Positions 19,536-29,958 are shown, counted from the stretch's first letter. The stretch: DNA of 64,000 nt from Pseudomonas sp. TH41 (GCF_016650695.1 NZ_JAEKFH010000004.1:347772-411771); one strand, 5' to 3'. Made by a program: numbers and translations. Notes: generated by a model from the letters alone, not told the origin.

Positions 19536-19673
19536 CGTGGCCTCCCGCAGGTGCACATGTATGAGGCTCGAGTGTACGAAGCCTGTGGCCTGCGACGTAT
19601 GCTACTTGGGTAGCGGGTAGCCGCTTCGATGGGATGAGAGTCTGTAAGGTCATTTCAAAGACAACTCAAACTC

Positions 19674-19821
19674 TGTAGCAGCTGTCGAGCACCGCGAGGC
19701 AGCGTTCGGCGGCGAAGCAGTCGTAAAACCTGCAACCGAACTCTTCCTGGCAAACCGCGTCAACCGGATGACGACGGCTTCGCCGCCGAACGCTGCCTCG
19801 CGGTGCTCGACAGCTGCTACA
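19674..19821. repeat. Long palindrome of the GTAGCAGCTGTCGAGC family
   Basis: Outer arms TGTAGCAGCTGTCGAGCACC and GGTGCTCGACAGCTGCTACA, continuing inward to GCGAGGCAGCGTTCGGCGGC and its complement; spacer ~60 bp. Same family as the five palindromes at 23.2-24.2 kb. Region 19536-20067 holds no gene. Confidence 0.88.
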
Positions 19822-19859
19822 TCTATGGTTACCCCCTTTTCTGCAATACTGTTTTTGAT

Positions 19860-20067
19860 GCGTGTTTGGCTTGCTTTCATCTATCCGGCGTCTGAGTGGG
19901 GTTGTGGCCCCGCGCCTCGATGAGAATCGATGCCTAACGACCCTAATTAGATTGACGGCCTTTCAGCCGTGTAGCAGCTCAGGGTTGTCGTCAGGCCGGT
20001 TGGCCGTTCACGTCATCTGTTATCCAGCATCGCAAACCAGGTGGGTGGTGCTTGGGTGACAGCAGGG
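19860..20067 (-). other. Non-coding 3' flank of the IS110/IS1111 element; candidate bridge-RNA region
   Basis: About 200 bp with no credible ORF, downstream of the transposase stop. In IS1111-group elements the long non-coding end lies downstream of the recombinase and encodes the structured bridge RNA that pairs with target and donor DNA. Small inverted repeats are visible (CCTCGATGAGAATCGATG; GGCCTTTCAGCC). The exact IS end was not identified. Assignment as bridge RNA is inference from the family. Confidence 0.35.
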
Positions 20068-21096
20068 TCAGGCGTTCATCACGCTTGGCCCTGCATCGAA
20101 TTCGGTGTGGTGTGCCGCAATCGCCCAGGCGATTCTTGCCAGCTTGTTGGCCAACGCACAGACCACGAGATTGGAGTGATGGTGGGACGCTAATAGCTGG
20201 CGGACCCAGTCCGCCAAAGCACCTTTCTGTCGTTCCAGCTGTATCAAATAAACACGGGCACACTGGATGAGTAGGCGTCTCTGGTTTCGATCACCACGCT
20301 TGCTGATGCCCAGCAGAACGGTCTTGCCGCCCGTGGAGTGCTGTTTGGGCACCAACCCGATCGAGGCCGCATAGCCTCGGCCACATTTGAACTGTTTGCC
20401 ATCGCCCAACTCGGCAGCCAGGACGGTGGAGGTGATCGGGCCGATGCACGGCATGGTCATCAAGCGCGTTGCCAGATCATCTTCAGCGGCCTGGCATTCC
20501 ATGTCTTTGTCCTGCGCCTTGACCTGCCCATCCAGATAGTTGAAGTGCCCATGCAGCACCATCAGATTTTTCTTGATGCGTTCAGAAAATGAACTCACCT
20601 CAAGCAACGCTGGAAGCTCTTTGATGGCTTTGAAGCCGGCTGCGAGGCTGACACCAACCTCCAGAAGGGCTGCGTGAATCCGATTGACGGTCGCAGTGCG
20701 GTCTTTAATGAACGACTCACGGAGCGAGTTGGACATGGCCAGCGCCTGTTGGGCTTGGGTTTTTGGCGGCACAAAACGCATCGTGGGCCGGGTCGCCGCC
20801 TCGCAGATCGCCTCGGCATCAGCGAAGTCGTTTTTGTTGCTTTTCACATACGGACGCACGAGATGAGGTGCAATGAGCTTGGGCGTATGCCCCAGCTTGG
20901 CGACCTCCTGCGCCATGAAGTGGGCGCCGCCGCAGGCCTCCATCACGACGGTGCAGGATTCCAAGTTGGCCAGGTACCGAATGAGCGTCACCCGATTGAA
21001 TTTTTTGCGGCAAAGCTCATGACCGCGATCATCTTGTGCATGCAGATGAAAAGAGTGTTTTCCCAAGTCGATGGCGGCAATAGCTACTTTGGTCAT
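20068..21096 (-). mobile_element. IS110-family (IS1111-like) transposase/recombinase
   Basis: A complete 342-residue DEDD recombinase. N-terminal RuvC-like domain: AAIDLGKHSFHLHA (first Asp), VVMEACGGAHF (Glu), and KNDFADAEAI with the paired Asp residues. C-terminal Transposase_20 domain: MPCIGPITSTVLAAELGDG, then YAASIGLVPKQHSTGGK and a serine-containing LGISKRGDRNQRRL region. No internal stop, so it looks functional. Upstream spacing to the next gene tail is ~100 bp and downstream non-coding DNA is ~200 bp, the layout of the IS1111 group. Element termini and target duplication (often absent in this family) were not resolved. Confidence 0.9.
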
Positions 21097-21199
21097 GGCA
21101 TCAGTCTCCGATGAGCCCCCGGTGAAAGCTTAGTGGGCGATCACAGGGGGCGGCGGGGGTAGCCATTTCATTAGATCGGGTGTGGCTCTGGTCGACGGG

Positions 21200-21370
21200 T
21201 TACCAGTTCAACACCGCCCCCACCGCAAAGGTGTCGGTGTTTTCGTTCTGGGCGCTGGTGTCGTGGCCGTTGATTTCGAACGGGTTGTATTCAGCCACGA
21301 GCTTGAGGTTGTCGTTGATGTCATGGAACAGCGGCCGAGGCAAGGCCCGGAACCAAGGGTGTAAGACCCG
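21200..21370 (-). pseudogene. C-terminal remnant of an outer-membrane porin
   Basis: Reading on the minus strand, about 55 codons end in LKLVAEYNPFEINGHD, ENTDTFAVGAVLNW and a TAA stop. The alternating pattern, short charged loop and final Trp are typical of the last beta-strands of a Gram-negative porin. The frame is closed upstream by a stop at 21371-21373, the very codon that ends the neighbouring permease gene, so the whole 5' part of the porin is lost. The IS element begins within 100 bp downstream. Probably left by a deletion during IS-related rearrangement; porin subfamily not assignable. Confidence 0.65.
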
Positions 21371-22177
21371 TCACATGGCCGTTCGGAACAACATATAAGC
21401 GGCGACCACGATGCAAATGGCGGCAAAGCCTGTTTGCAGGGCCCGTGGCGGTATGCGCGCGCACAATTTTCGACCAATGATCATGCCGACGATGCTCGCG
21501 GCGATGAAGGTGTAACCGAGGCTGTCGATACGCACCCCGGCTTGAAACGCACCGATGACGCCGATCGCGGAAATCAGGCTGATCACCATCAGGGACGTGG
21601 CGACGATCCCACGCATTTGCACATCGGTCAGCTGCTTGAACGCCGGTACGATCAGGAAACCACCGCCCACTCCGAGCAAACCGGACACGACCCCGGTCAC
21701 CGCGCCCAGTGCTGCGAGCGTCGCGGTGCATTTGGCGGTCCAGGAAAACCGCCCGGTCTGCTGATCGAGCATGCAGTTTTTCTGGCCCCAGTTGGCGTGG
21801 CCGTGGTCGCTCGGTCCTTCATCGTGTCGCTCACGACGCAGCATTCGCGAGGCGACCAGGACCATCAGCAGGCTGAACAGGATCATCAACACCTTTTCCG
21901 GCAACTGATGGGCGAAGAAAATCCCCACCGGCGAAAAAACCGCCCCCAACAGCGCAATCAACAACGCCGCGCGATAGCGCACCAGACCATGGCGCAATCC
22001 GTCGATGGCCCCGATAGCCGCCGCACTGCCCACCGCGAACAGCGCGACGGGCGCCGCCTGGGTCATCGTCCAACCCAACCCCAGCACCAGGGCCGGTACC
22101 GCCAGAATGCCGCCACCCGCCCCGGTCAGCCCAAGCACCAACCCCATCACCACGCCAAAGAAACTCGCCAGCAACAT
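21371..22177 (-). CDS. TauE/SafE-family sulfite/organosulfur permease
   Basis: A 268-residue membrane protein with two repeated halves, each starting with a glycine-rich motif: GLVLGLTGAGGGILAVPALVL and GVVSGLLGVGGGFLIVPAF. About eight hydrophobic segments are separated by a polar loop with HDEGPSDHGHANW. The ATG at 22177 is chosen because the 29-codon upstream extension is polar and unlike the family. TauE/SafE proteins export sulfite, sulfoacetate or related anions. It is divergent from the persulfide dioxygenase gene, so a role in sulfite disposal from persulfide oxidation is likely. Confidence 0.88.
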   Translation of the reverse strand: MLLASFFGVVMGLVLGLTGAGGGILAVPALVLGLGWTMTQAAPVALFAVGSAAAIGAIDGLRHGLVRYRAALLIALLGAVFSPVGIFFAHQLPEKVLMILFSLLMVLVASRMLRRERHDEGPSDHGHANWGQKNCMLDQQTGRFSWTAKCTATLAALGAVTGVVSGLLGVGGGFLIVPAFKQLTDVQMRGIVATSLMVISLISAIGVIGAFQAGVRIDSLGYTFIAASIVGMIIGRKLCARIPPRALQTGFAAICIVVAAYMLFRTAM

Positions 22178-22339
22178 AGAACACTCGTGATCTGCGACAA
22201 AAAGCCGGGAGCGCCCGGTATCGATGACTGACAGGATAGAGCCCGCGCGGCTTTTTTCCTTCATAGAATTGATCGGGGGCTGGTCAGTCGGGGGAAAATG
22301 AATCTAACCTCAAGGCCTGCCCTTATAGAATCGGCCACC

Positions 22340-23203
22340 ATGCCTGCCTTGATTGAAGCTTTTTTTGACCCCGCCTCGTCGACCTACAGCTACGTGGTCC
22401 ATGAGCACGATGGCGGGCACTGCGCAATCGTCGACCCGGTGCTCGACTACGACCCGGCCGCCGGACGCACCGCGACCGTACAGGCCGACAAGATCATCGC
22501 CTTCGTCCGTGAACATCAATTGCAGGTGCAATGGCTGCTGGAAACCCACGCCCATGCCGATCATTTATCCGCCGCGCCTTACCTGCGCCGGGAGCTGGGA
22601 GGGAAGATCGCCATCGGCCAGTCGATCAGCAAGGTTCAGGGCGTGTTCAAGACCCTGTTCAATCTGGAACCGGAGTTTCGCATCGATGGTTCGCAGTTCG
22701 ATCATCTGTTCGCCCCGGACGAGTCGTTCATGATCGGCAACCTTAAGGCCACGGCGCTGCATGTGCCCGGTCACACCCCGGCGGACATGGCCTACTTGAT
22801 CGGCGGCGATGTGATCCTGGTGGGCGATACGTTGTTCATGCCGGACGTGGGCACCGCGCGCTGCGACTTTCCCGGTGGCGACGCCACTCAGCTGTTTACG
22901 TCGATCCACAGACTGTTGGCGTTCCCCGCCAGCGTGAGCTTGTACGTCTGCCATGATTATCCGCCCGTGGGCCGCGCCCCCCGGTGCATGGCCACGGTTG
23001 GCGAGCAGCGCAAAAGCAATATTCACGTCCACGATGGCATCGACCAAGCGGCCTTTGTCGCCATGCGCACCCAGCGCGATGCAGGGCTGGGCATGCCGAC
23101 GCTGCTGCTACCGGCGATTCAGGTGAATGTGCGGGCGGGGAATTTGCCACCGGCCGAAGACAATGGCGTGACGTACCTGAAAATCCCGATCAACAAACTC
23201 TGA
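22340..23203 (+). CDS. ETHE1/Blh-like MBL-fold persulfide dioxygenase
   Basis: A 287-residue metallo-beta-lactamase-fold protein. Conserved features: IEAFFDPASSTYSYVV, the metal motif ETHAHADHLSAAPYL (HxHxDH), HVPGHTPADMAYL, VGDTLFMPDVGTARCDFPGG and CHDYPP. These match the ETHE1/Blh group that oxidises glutathione persulfide to sulfite. The ATG at 22340 fits the family N-terminus; one at 22298 is in frame and cannot be excluded. The last 18 codons (GVTYLKIPINKL end) are the seed of the tandem array that follows. Divergent from the TauE/SafE gene. Confidence 0.9.
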   Translation: MPALIEAFFDPASSTYSYVVHEHDGGHCAIVDPVLDYDPAAGRTATVQADKIIAFVREHQLQVQWLLETHAHADHLSAAPYLRRELGGKIAIGQSISKVQGVFKTLFNLEPEFRIDGSQFDHLFAPDESFMIGNLKATALHVPGHTPADMAYLIGGDVILVGDTLFMPDVGTARCDFPGGDATQLFTSIHRLLAFPASVSLYVCHDYPPVGRAPRCMATVGEQRKSNIHVHDGIDQAAFVAMRTQRDAGLGMPTLLLPAIQVNVRAGNLPPAEDNGVTYLKIPINKL

Positions 23204-24230
23204 CATCCCCCACAACCCGTAGCAGCTGTCGAGCACCGCGAGGCTGCGTCTGCGGCCTGTCTGAACGAACCCGGTTGCAGGGTTTGCGACGGCTGCGCCG
23301 CCGAACGCTGCCTCGCGGTGCTCGACAGCTGCTACGGGGATTGGGTGTAGCCCGCCAGGGTCAACCCGTTGGCCGAGGACAATGGTGTGATGTACCTGAA
23401 AATCCCGATCAACAAACTCTGACGTTGTAGCAGCTGACGAGCACCGCGAGGCTGCGTCTGTGGCCTGACTGAACGAACCCGGTTGCAGGGTTTGCGACGG
23501 CTGCGCCGCCGAACGCTGCCTCGCGGTGCTCGACAGCTGCTACGGAGATTGGGTTTAGCCCGCCAGGGTCAGGCCATTGGCCGAAGACAATGGGGTGATG
23601 TGCCTGAAAATCCCGATCAACAAACTCTGACGTTGTAGCAGCTGACGAGCACCGCGAGGCTGCGTCTGTGGCCTGACTGAACGAACCCGGTTGCAGGGTT
23701 TGCGACGGCTGCGCCGCCGAACGCTGCCTCGCGGTGCTCGACAGCTGCTACGGAGATTGGGTGTAGCCCGCCAGGGTCAGGCCATTGGCCGAAGACAATG
23801 GTGTGACGTACCTGAAAATCCCGATCAACAAACTCTGACGTTGTAGCAGCTGACGAGCACCGCGAGGCTGCGTCTGCAGTCTGCCTGAGGGAACTCGGTT
23901 GCAGGGTTTGCGACGGCTGCGCCGCCGAACGCTGCCTCGCGGTGCTCGACAGCTGCTACGGAGATTGGGTGTAGCCTGCCAGGGTCAGGCCGTTGGCCGA
24001 AGACAATGGGGTGATGTGCCTGAAAATCCCGATCAACAAACTCTGACGTTGTAGCAGCTGACGAGCACCGCGAGGCTGCGTCTGCGGCCTGTCTGAACGA
24101 ACCCGGTTGCAGGGTTTGCGACGGCTGCGCCGCCGAACGCTGCCTCGCGGTGCTCGACAGCTGCTACGGAGATTGGGTGTAGCCCGCCAGGGTCAGGCCG
24201 TTGGCCGAAGACAATGGGGTGACGTACCTG
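23150..24230. repeat. 208-bp tandem array made from the 3' ends of both flanking genes
   Basis: Five long palindromes (GTAGCAGCTG...CAGCTGCTAC, with the GCACCGCGAGGCTGCG core) alternate with a copy of the dioxygenase gene tail (AATGGxGTGAxGTxCCTGAA ... ACTCTGA). Tail stops are at 23203, 23422, 23630, 23838 and 24046, so the period is 208 bp after a first 219-bp unit. A sixth tail near 24200 is cut off. Each unit also contains CGCCAGGGTCAGGCCATTGG, which is the 3' end of bkdR (24336-24356). The unit therefore spans the whole convergent intergenic region plus both gene tails, amplified in tandem. Confidence 0.93.
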
Positions 24231-24233
24231 AAA

Positions 24234-24325
24234 ATCAAAAGATCGCAGGCTTCGCCAGCGCCTACAGGTCCGATGTAAATCACATTTCCATGTAGGAGCT
24301 GCCGCAGGCTGCGATCTTTTGATCT
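24234..24325. repeat. REP-type palindrome (AAAAGATCGCAGGCT family) truncating the last array unit
   Basis: Arms ATCAAAAGATCGCAGGCTTC and GCAGGCTGCGATCTTTTGAT enclose GCGCCTACAGG...CATGTAGGAGCTGC. It interrupts the sixth dioxygenase-tail copy after 'CTGAAAATC' and ends just before the bkdR stop. The same family recurs at 31308-31651. Confidence 0.88.
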
Positions 24326-24330
24326 TGCCA

Positions 24331-24816
24331 TTACGCCAGGGTCAGGCCATTGGCTGGTAACGGCAGCGCCGTCTTATAGCGCACCTGCTTGAGCGCAAAG
24401 CTCGAACGGATGTTCGCCACGCCCGGTACCTTGGTCAAAAAGTCCATCATGAATCGCTCCAGCGACTGGATGGTTGGCACCAGCACCCGGATCAAATAGT
24501 CCGGGTCACCGGCCATCAGGTAGCACTCCATCACTTCCGGGCGATCCGAGATCGCCTCTTCGAAATGCGCCAGCGCCTCTTCCACCTGCTTTTCCAGGCT
24601 GACGTGGATGAACACGTTGACATGCAGCCCAAGCAGGTCGGCATCCAGCAGGGTCACTTGCTCCCGTATCAGGCCCAATTCTTCCATCGCCTTGACCCGA
24701 TTGAAGCACGGCGTCGGTGACAGGTTGACCGAGCGTGCGAGGTCGGCGTTGGTGATGCGGGCATTCTCCTGAAGGCTGTTCAAAATGCCGATATCGGTAC
24801 GGTCCAGTTTGCGCAT
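24331..24816 (-). CDS. bkdR: BkdR, Lrp/AsnC-family activator of the bkd operon
   Basis: A 161-residue Lrp-type regulator. HTH: TDIGILNSLQENARITNADL then SVNLSPTPCFNRVKAMEELG. RAM domain: VNVFIHVSLEKQVEEAL and VMECYLMAGDPDYLIRVLVP. Divergent from bkdA1 (185-bp gap), as known in P. putida, where BkdR activates bkd in response to branched-chain amino acids. The 3' end has apparently been remodelled: copies of it in the adjacent array read on without the present TAA, suggesting an ancestral C-terminus a few residues longer. Confidence 0.95.
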   Translation of the reverse strand: MRKLDRTDIGILNSLQENARITNADLARSVNLSPTPCFNRVKAMEELGLIREQVTLLDADLLGLHVNVFIHVSLEKQVEEALAHFEEAISDRPEVMECYLMAGDPDYLIRVLVPTIQSLERFMMDFLTKVPGVANIRSSFALKQVRYKTALPLPANGLTLA

Positions 24817-25001
24817 GAGACAAAAACACCTGTTTTTTATGTTTGTGCAGATTTTTTATCCTCAAATGATCTCCAGTGCAACGAAACAGAGATAAATATT
24901 CTTCTTGGCCGGGCCTATGATTGTTGTAGGACAAGATTCCTTTTATCGAAGGAACTCTGTCAGCTCACTACAAGAAATTCACAAGATCGAGCGTAGAAGC
25001 C
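24817..25001. promoter_or_regulatory. bkdR/bkdA1 divergent control region
   Basis: 185-bp AT-richer gap between divergent bkdR and bkdA1. In P. putida the tetrameric BkdR binds this type of region. TTTTTTATGTTTGTGCAGAT and TTTTTTATCC tracts are visible, consistent with a bent Lrp-type target. Exact promoter boxes not assigned. Confidence 0.55.
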
Positions 25002-26237
25002 ATGAACCAAGCGTACGAACCGCTGCACCTGCACGTTCCCGAACCATCGGGCCGCCCTGGCTGCAAAACCGACTTCTCCTACTTGCGTCTGACCGATGCC
25101 GGTACGGTGCGCAAACCCGCCATCGACGTTGAACCTGCCGACACTGCTGATCTGGCGAAGGGCCTGATTCGCGTGCTCGACGACCAGGGCAACGCCCTCG
25201 GTCCTTGGGGTGAAGGCGTTCCGGTGGAGATCCTGCGCAAAGGCATGCGCGCCATGCTCAAGACGCGGATTTTCGACAACCGCATGGTGGTCGCCCAGCG
25301 TCAGAAAAAAATGTCGTTCTACATGCAGAGCCTTGGCGAAGAAGCCATCGGCAGCGCCCAGGCCCTGGCCTTGAACATCGACGACATGTGCTTCCCCACC
25401 TACCGCCAGCAAAGCATTCTGATGGCGCGGGAAGTACCGCTGGTGGACCTGATCTGCCAACTGCTGTCCAACGAGCGCGATCCGCTCAAAGGCCGTCAGT
25501 TGCCGATCATGTACTCGGTCAAAGAATCCGGCTTCTTCACCATTTCCGGCAACCTGGCCACCCAATTCGTACAAGGTGTGGGCTGGGGCATGGCCTCGGC
25601 GATCAAGGGCGACACCAAAATCGCCTCAGCCTGGATCGGCGACGGCGCCACCGCAGAATCCGACTTCCACACCGCCCTCACCTTCGCCCACGTTTACCGG
25701 GCGCCGGTAATCCTCAACGTGGTCAACAACCAGTGGGCGATCTCCACATTCCAGGCGATTGCCGGCGGTGAAGCCACCACGTTCGCCGGTCGTGGCGTTG
25801 GCTGCGGGATTGCCTCCCTTCGGGTCGACGGCAACGATTTCGTCGCGGTCTACGCCGCCTCTGCCTGGGCCGCCGAACGCGCGCGCCGCAACCTCGGCCC
25901 GACCATGCTCGAATGGGTCACCTACCGCGCCGGCCCGCACTCCACCTCCGATGATCCGTCCAAATACCGTCCTGCCGACGACTGGAGCTACTTCCCGTTG
26001 GGCGACCCGATTGCGCGCCTGAAGCAGCACCTGGTGAAGATCGGCCACTGGTCCGAAGAGGAACACGTCGCCGTCAGCGCCGAACTGGAAGCCGAAGTGA
26101 TTGCCGCGCAGAAAGAGGCCGAACAGTACGGCACCCTCGCCGGTGGCCAGATTCCAAGCGCCGCGACCATGTTCGAAGACGTCTATAAAGAGATGCCGGA
26201 GCACTTGAAGCGCCAGCGTCAAGAGTTGGGGATCTGA
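25002..26237 (+). CDS. bkdA1: Branched-chain 2-oxoacid dehydrogenase E1 alpha
   Basis: ThDP-dependent decarboxylase alpha subunit, 411 residues, for the keto acids of Val, Leu and Ile. The ThDP motif is WIGDGATAESDFHTALTFAH ... VNNQWAIS. The phosphorylation-loop-like region YRAGPHSTSDDPSKYRP is characteristic of BCKDH E1 alpha. Only one base separates its stop from the bkdA2 start. First gene of the four-gene bkd operon. Confidence 0.97.
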   Translation: MNQAYEPLHLHVPEPSGRPGCKTDFSYLRLTDAGTVRKPAIDVEPADTADLAKGLIRVLDDQGNALGPWGEGVPVEILRKGMRAMLKTRIFDNRMVVAQRQKKMSFYMQSLGEEAIGSAQALALNIDDMCFPTYRQQSILMAREVPLVDLICQLLSNERDPLKGRQLPIMYSVKESGFFTISGNLATQFVQGVGWGMASAIKGDTKIASAWIGDGATAESDFHTALTFAHVYRAPVILNVVNNQWAISTFQAIAGGEATTFAGRGVGCGIASLRVDGNDFVAVYAASAWAAERARRNLGPTMLEWVTYRAGPHSTSDDPSKYRPADDWSYFPLGDPIARLKQHLVKIGHWSEEEHVAVSAELEAEVIAAQKEAEQYGTLAGGQIPSAATMFEDVYKEMPEHLKRQRQELGI

Positions 26238-26238
26238 C

Positions 26239-27297
26239 ATGAACGACCACAACAACAATATCCAGTTGGACACCGCCATGACCACAACCACCATGACCAT
26301 GATCCAGGCCCTGCGCTCGGCCATGGACGTGATGCTCGAACGTGACGACAACGTGGTGGTCTTCGGCCAGGACGTCGGCTACTTCGGCGGCGTGTTCCGT
26401 TGCACCGAAGGCCTGCAAACCAAATACGGCACCTCCCGGGTGTTCGACGCGCCGATCTCCGAAAGCGGCATCGTCGGCGTCGCCGTCGGCATGGGCGCTT
26501 ACGGGTTGCGTCCGGTGGCTGAAATCCAGTTCGCCGACTATGTCTACCCGGCGTCGGACCAGATCATTTCCGAAGCGGCACGCCTGCGCTATCGCTCGGC
26601 CGGCGAGTTCACCGCGCCGATGACCTTGCGCATGCCGTGCGGCGGTGGCATCTACGGTGGCCAGACTCACAGCCAAAGTATCGAGGCGATGTTTACCCAG
26701 GTCTGCGGCCTGCGTACCGTCATGCCGTCCAACCCCTACGACGCCAAAGGCTTGCTGATCGCCTCCATCGAAAACGATGACCCGGTGATCTTCCTTGAGC
26801 CAAAACGCCTGTACAACGGCCCGTTCGACGGTCACCACGATCGCCCGGTAACCCCGTGGTCGAAACACCCGGCCGCGCAAGTGCCGGACGGTTACTACAC
26901 CGTACCGCTGGATGTCGCCGCCATTACGCGTCCGGGCAAGGACGTCACCATCCTGACCTACGGCACCACGGTGTATGTGTCGCAAGTGGCCGCCGAAGAA
27001 ACCGGCATCGACGCGGAAGTGATCGACTTGCGCAGCCTGTGGCCGCTGGATCTGGAAACCATCGTCAAGTCGGTGAAGAAGACTGGCCGCTGTGTGGTCG
27101 TCCACGAAGCGACCCGCACCTGCGGTTTCGGCGCCGAATTGGTCGCCCTGGTGCAAGAACACTGCTTCCACTACCTGGAAGCGCCTATCGAGCGCGTCAC
27201 CGGTTGGGACACCCCTTACCCGCACGCACAAGAGTGGGCGTATTTCCCTGGTCCGTCCCGTGTGGGCGCGGCTTTGCATCGGGTTATGGAGGTCTGA
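26239..27297 (+). CDS. bkdA2: Branched-chain 2-oxoacid dehydrogenase E1 beta
   Basis: The 352-residue beta subunit of E1. Family segments: VVVFGQDVGYFGGVFRCTEG, FDAPISESGIVGVAVGMGAYG, EIQFADYVYPASDQIISEAA and the C-terminal transketolase domain VIDLRSLWPLDLETIVKSV with HEATRTCGFGAEL. The N-terminal NDHNNNIQLDTAMTTTTMTM is low complexity; the ATG at 26278 or 26293 could also start translation. Directly abuts bkdB (TGA-ATG). Confidence 0.97.
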   Translation: MNDHNNNIQLDTAMTTTTMTMIQALRSAMDVMLERDDNVVVFGQDVGYFGGVFRCTEGLQTKYGTSRVFDAPISESGIVGVAVGMGAYGLRPVAEIQFADYVYPASDQIISEAARLRYRSAGEFTAPMTLRMPCGGGIYGGQTHSQSIEAMFTQVCGLRTVMPSNPYDAKGLLIASIENDDPVIFLEPKRLYNGPFDGHHDRPVTPWSKHPAAQVPDGYYTVPLDVAAITRPGKDVTILTYGTTVYVSQVAAEETGIDAEVIDLRSLWPLDLETIVKSVKKTGRCVVVHEATRTCGFGAELVALVQEHCFHYLEAPIERVTGWDTPYPHAQEWAYFPGPSRVGAALHRVMEV

Positions 27298-28569
27298 ATG
27301 GGCACGCACGTTATTAAAATGCCGGACATTGGTGAAGGCATTGCAGAAGTTGAATTGTCGGTGTGGCACGTCAAGGTCGGCGATATGGTCGTCGAAGATC
27401 AGGTGCTGGCCGATGTCATGACTGACAAGGCGATGGTCGACATCCCTTCTCCCGTGCATGGCAAGGTGATTGCGCTGGGCGGTGTGCCAGGCGAAGTCAT
27501 GGCGGTCGGTAGCATCCTGATCAGCATTGAAGTCGAAGGCGCGGGCAACGTTAAAGAGTCGGCCCAGCCGGCTGTCGTTAAAGAAGCGCCGGTTGCAGCG
27601 CCGAAAGCTGCAGCCGTTGTGGAAAGCAAACCAGTCGCTGCTGCAGCGCCACGTGCTGCCGTTTGCCAAGGCCCGATGGTCGCTCGCGAAGCCGATGAAC
27701 GTCCGCTGGCCTCCCCGGCGGTGCGCAAACATGCGCTGGACCTCGGTATCCAGTTGCGTCTGGTGCGCGGCACCGGCCCTGCCGGCCGAGTGTTGCACGA
27801 AGACCTCGACGTCTATCTGGCGCAAGGTCAGCAGCCACAATCCAGCGCTGCCGCCGCTTACGCCCAGCGTAACGATGAAGAGCAAATCCCGGTCATCGGC
27901 ATGCGCCGCAAGATTGCCCAGCGCATGCAGGACGCCACCCAACGCGCCGCCCACTTCAGTTATGTCGAGGAAATCGACGTCACTGCGGTCGAAGAACTGC
28001 GCGCTCACCTGAACGAAAAACACGGCGCAACGCGCGGCAAGCTGACCTTGCTGCCGTTCCTGGTCCGCGCCCTGGTCGTCGCCCTGCGCGACTTCCCGCA
28101 GATCAACGCCCGTTACGACGACGAAGCCCAGGTCATCACCCGCCTCGGCGCGGTGCACGTGGGTATTGCCACGCAAGCTGACATCGGTTTGATGGTGCCG
28201 GTGGTGCGTCACGCTGAAGCCCGCAGCCTGTGGGACAGCGCGAGCGAAATCTCCCGTTTGGCCACGGCCGCACGCAATGGCAAGGCCAGTCGCGATGAAT
28301 TGTCTGGCTCAAGCATCACCCTGACCAGCCTCGGTGCCTTGGGCGGCATCGTCAGCACGCCCGTGCTGAACCTGCCGGAAGTGGCGATTGTCGGCGTCAA
28401 CAAAATCGTTGAACGCCCGATGGTCGTCAAAGGCCAGATCGTGATTCGCAAGATGATGAACCTCTCCAGCTCCTTCGATCACCGTGTGGTCGATGGCATG
28501 GACGCGGCGCAATTCATCCAGGCCGTTCGCGGCTTGCTCGAACAACCCGCCACCCTGTTTGTGGAGTAA
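27298..28569 (+). CDS. bkdB: Branched-chain 2-oxoacid dehydrogenase E2 (lipoamide acyltransferase)
   Basis: A 423-residue E2 core. An N-terminal lipoyl domain carries the lipoylated Lys44 in DVMTDKAMVDIPSP. An Ala/Pro-rich linker follows (residues ~85-125), then a peripheral subunit-binding domain (SPAVRKHALDLGIQLRLVRG) and a C-terminal acyltransferase with active-site His395/Asp399 in FDHRVVDG. A single lipoyl domain is usual for Pseudomonas BkdB. 3 bp before lpdV. Confidence 0.97.
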   Translation: MGTHVIKMPDIGEGIAEVELSVWHVKVGDMVVEDQVLADVMTDKAMVDIPSPVHGKVIALGGVPGEVMAVGSILISIEVEGAGNVKESAQPAVVKEAPVAAPKAAAVVESKPVAAAAPRAAVCQGPMVAREADERPLASPAVRKHALDLGIQLRLVRGTGPAGRVLHEDLDVYLAQGQQPQSSAAAAYAQRNDEEQIPVIGMRRKIAQRMQDATQRAAHFSYVEEIDVTAVEELRAHLNEKHGATRGKLTLLPFLVRALVVALRDFPQINARYDDEAQVITRLGAVHVGIATQADIGLMVPVVRHAEARSLWDSASEISRLATAARNGKASRDELSGSSITLTSLGALGGIVSTPVLNLPEVAIVGVNKIVERPMVVKGQIVIRKMMNLSSSFDHRVVDGMDAAQFIQAVRGLLEQPATLFVE

Positions 28570-28572
28570 GTC

Positions 28573-29958
<1,386 letters not shown>

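Noticed and set aside
23218..24230. Regular 208-bp repeat as CRISPR or rRNA-type repeat
   Set aside because: The unit consists of a palindrome plus gene tails; no spacer variation of the CRISPR kind.
26074..28212. 712-aa open frame on the minus strand across bkdA2/bkdB
   Set aside because: Shadow of GC-rich, codon-biased bkd genes; His/Asp/Arg-rich low-quality protein with no ribosome-binding site or known motif.
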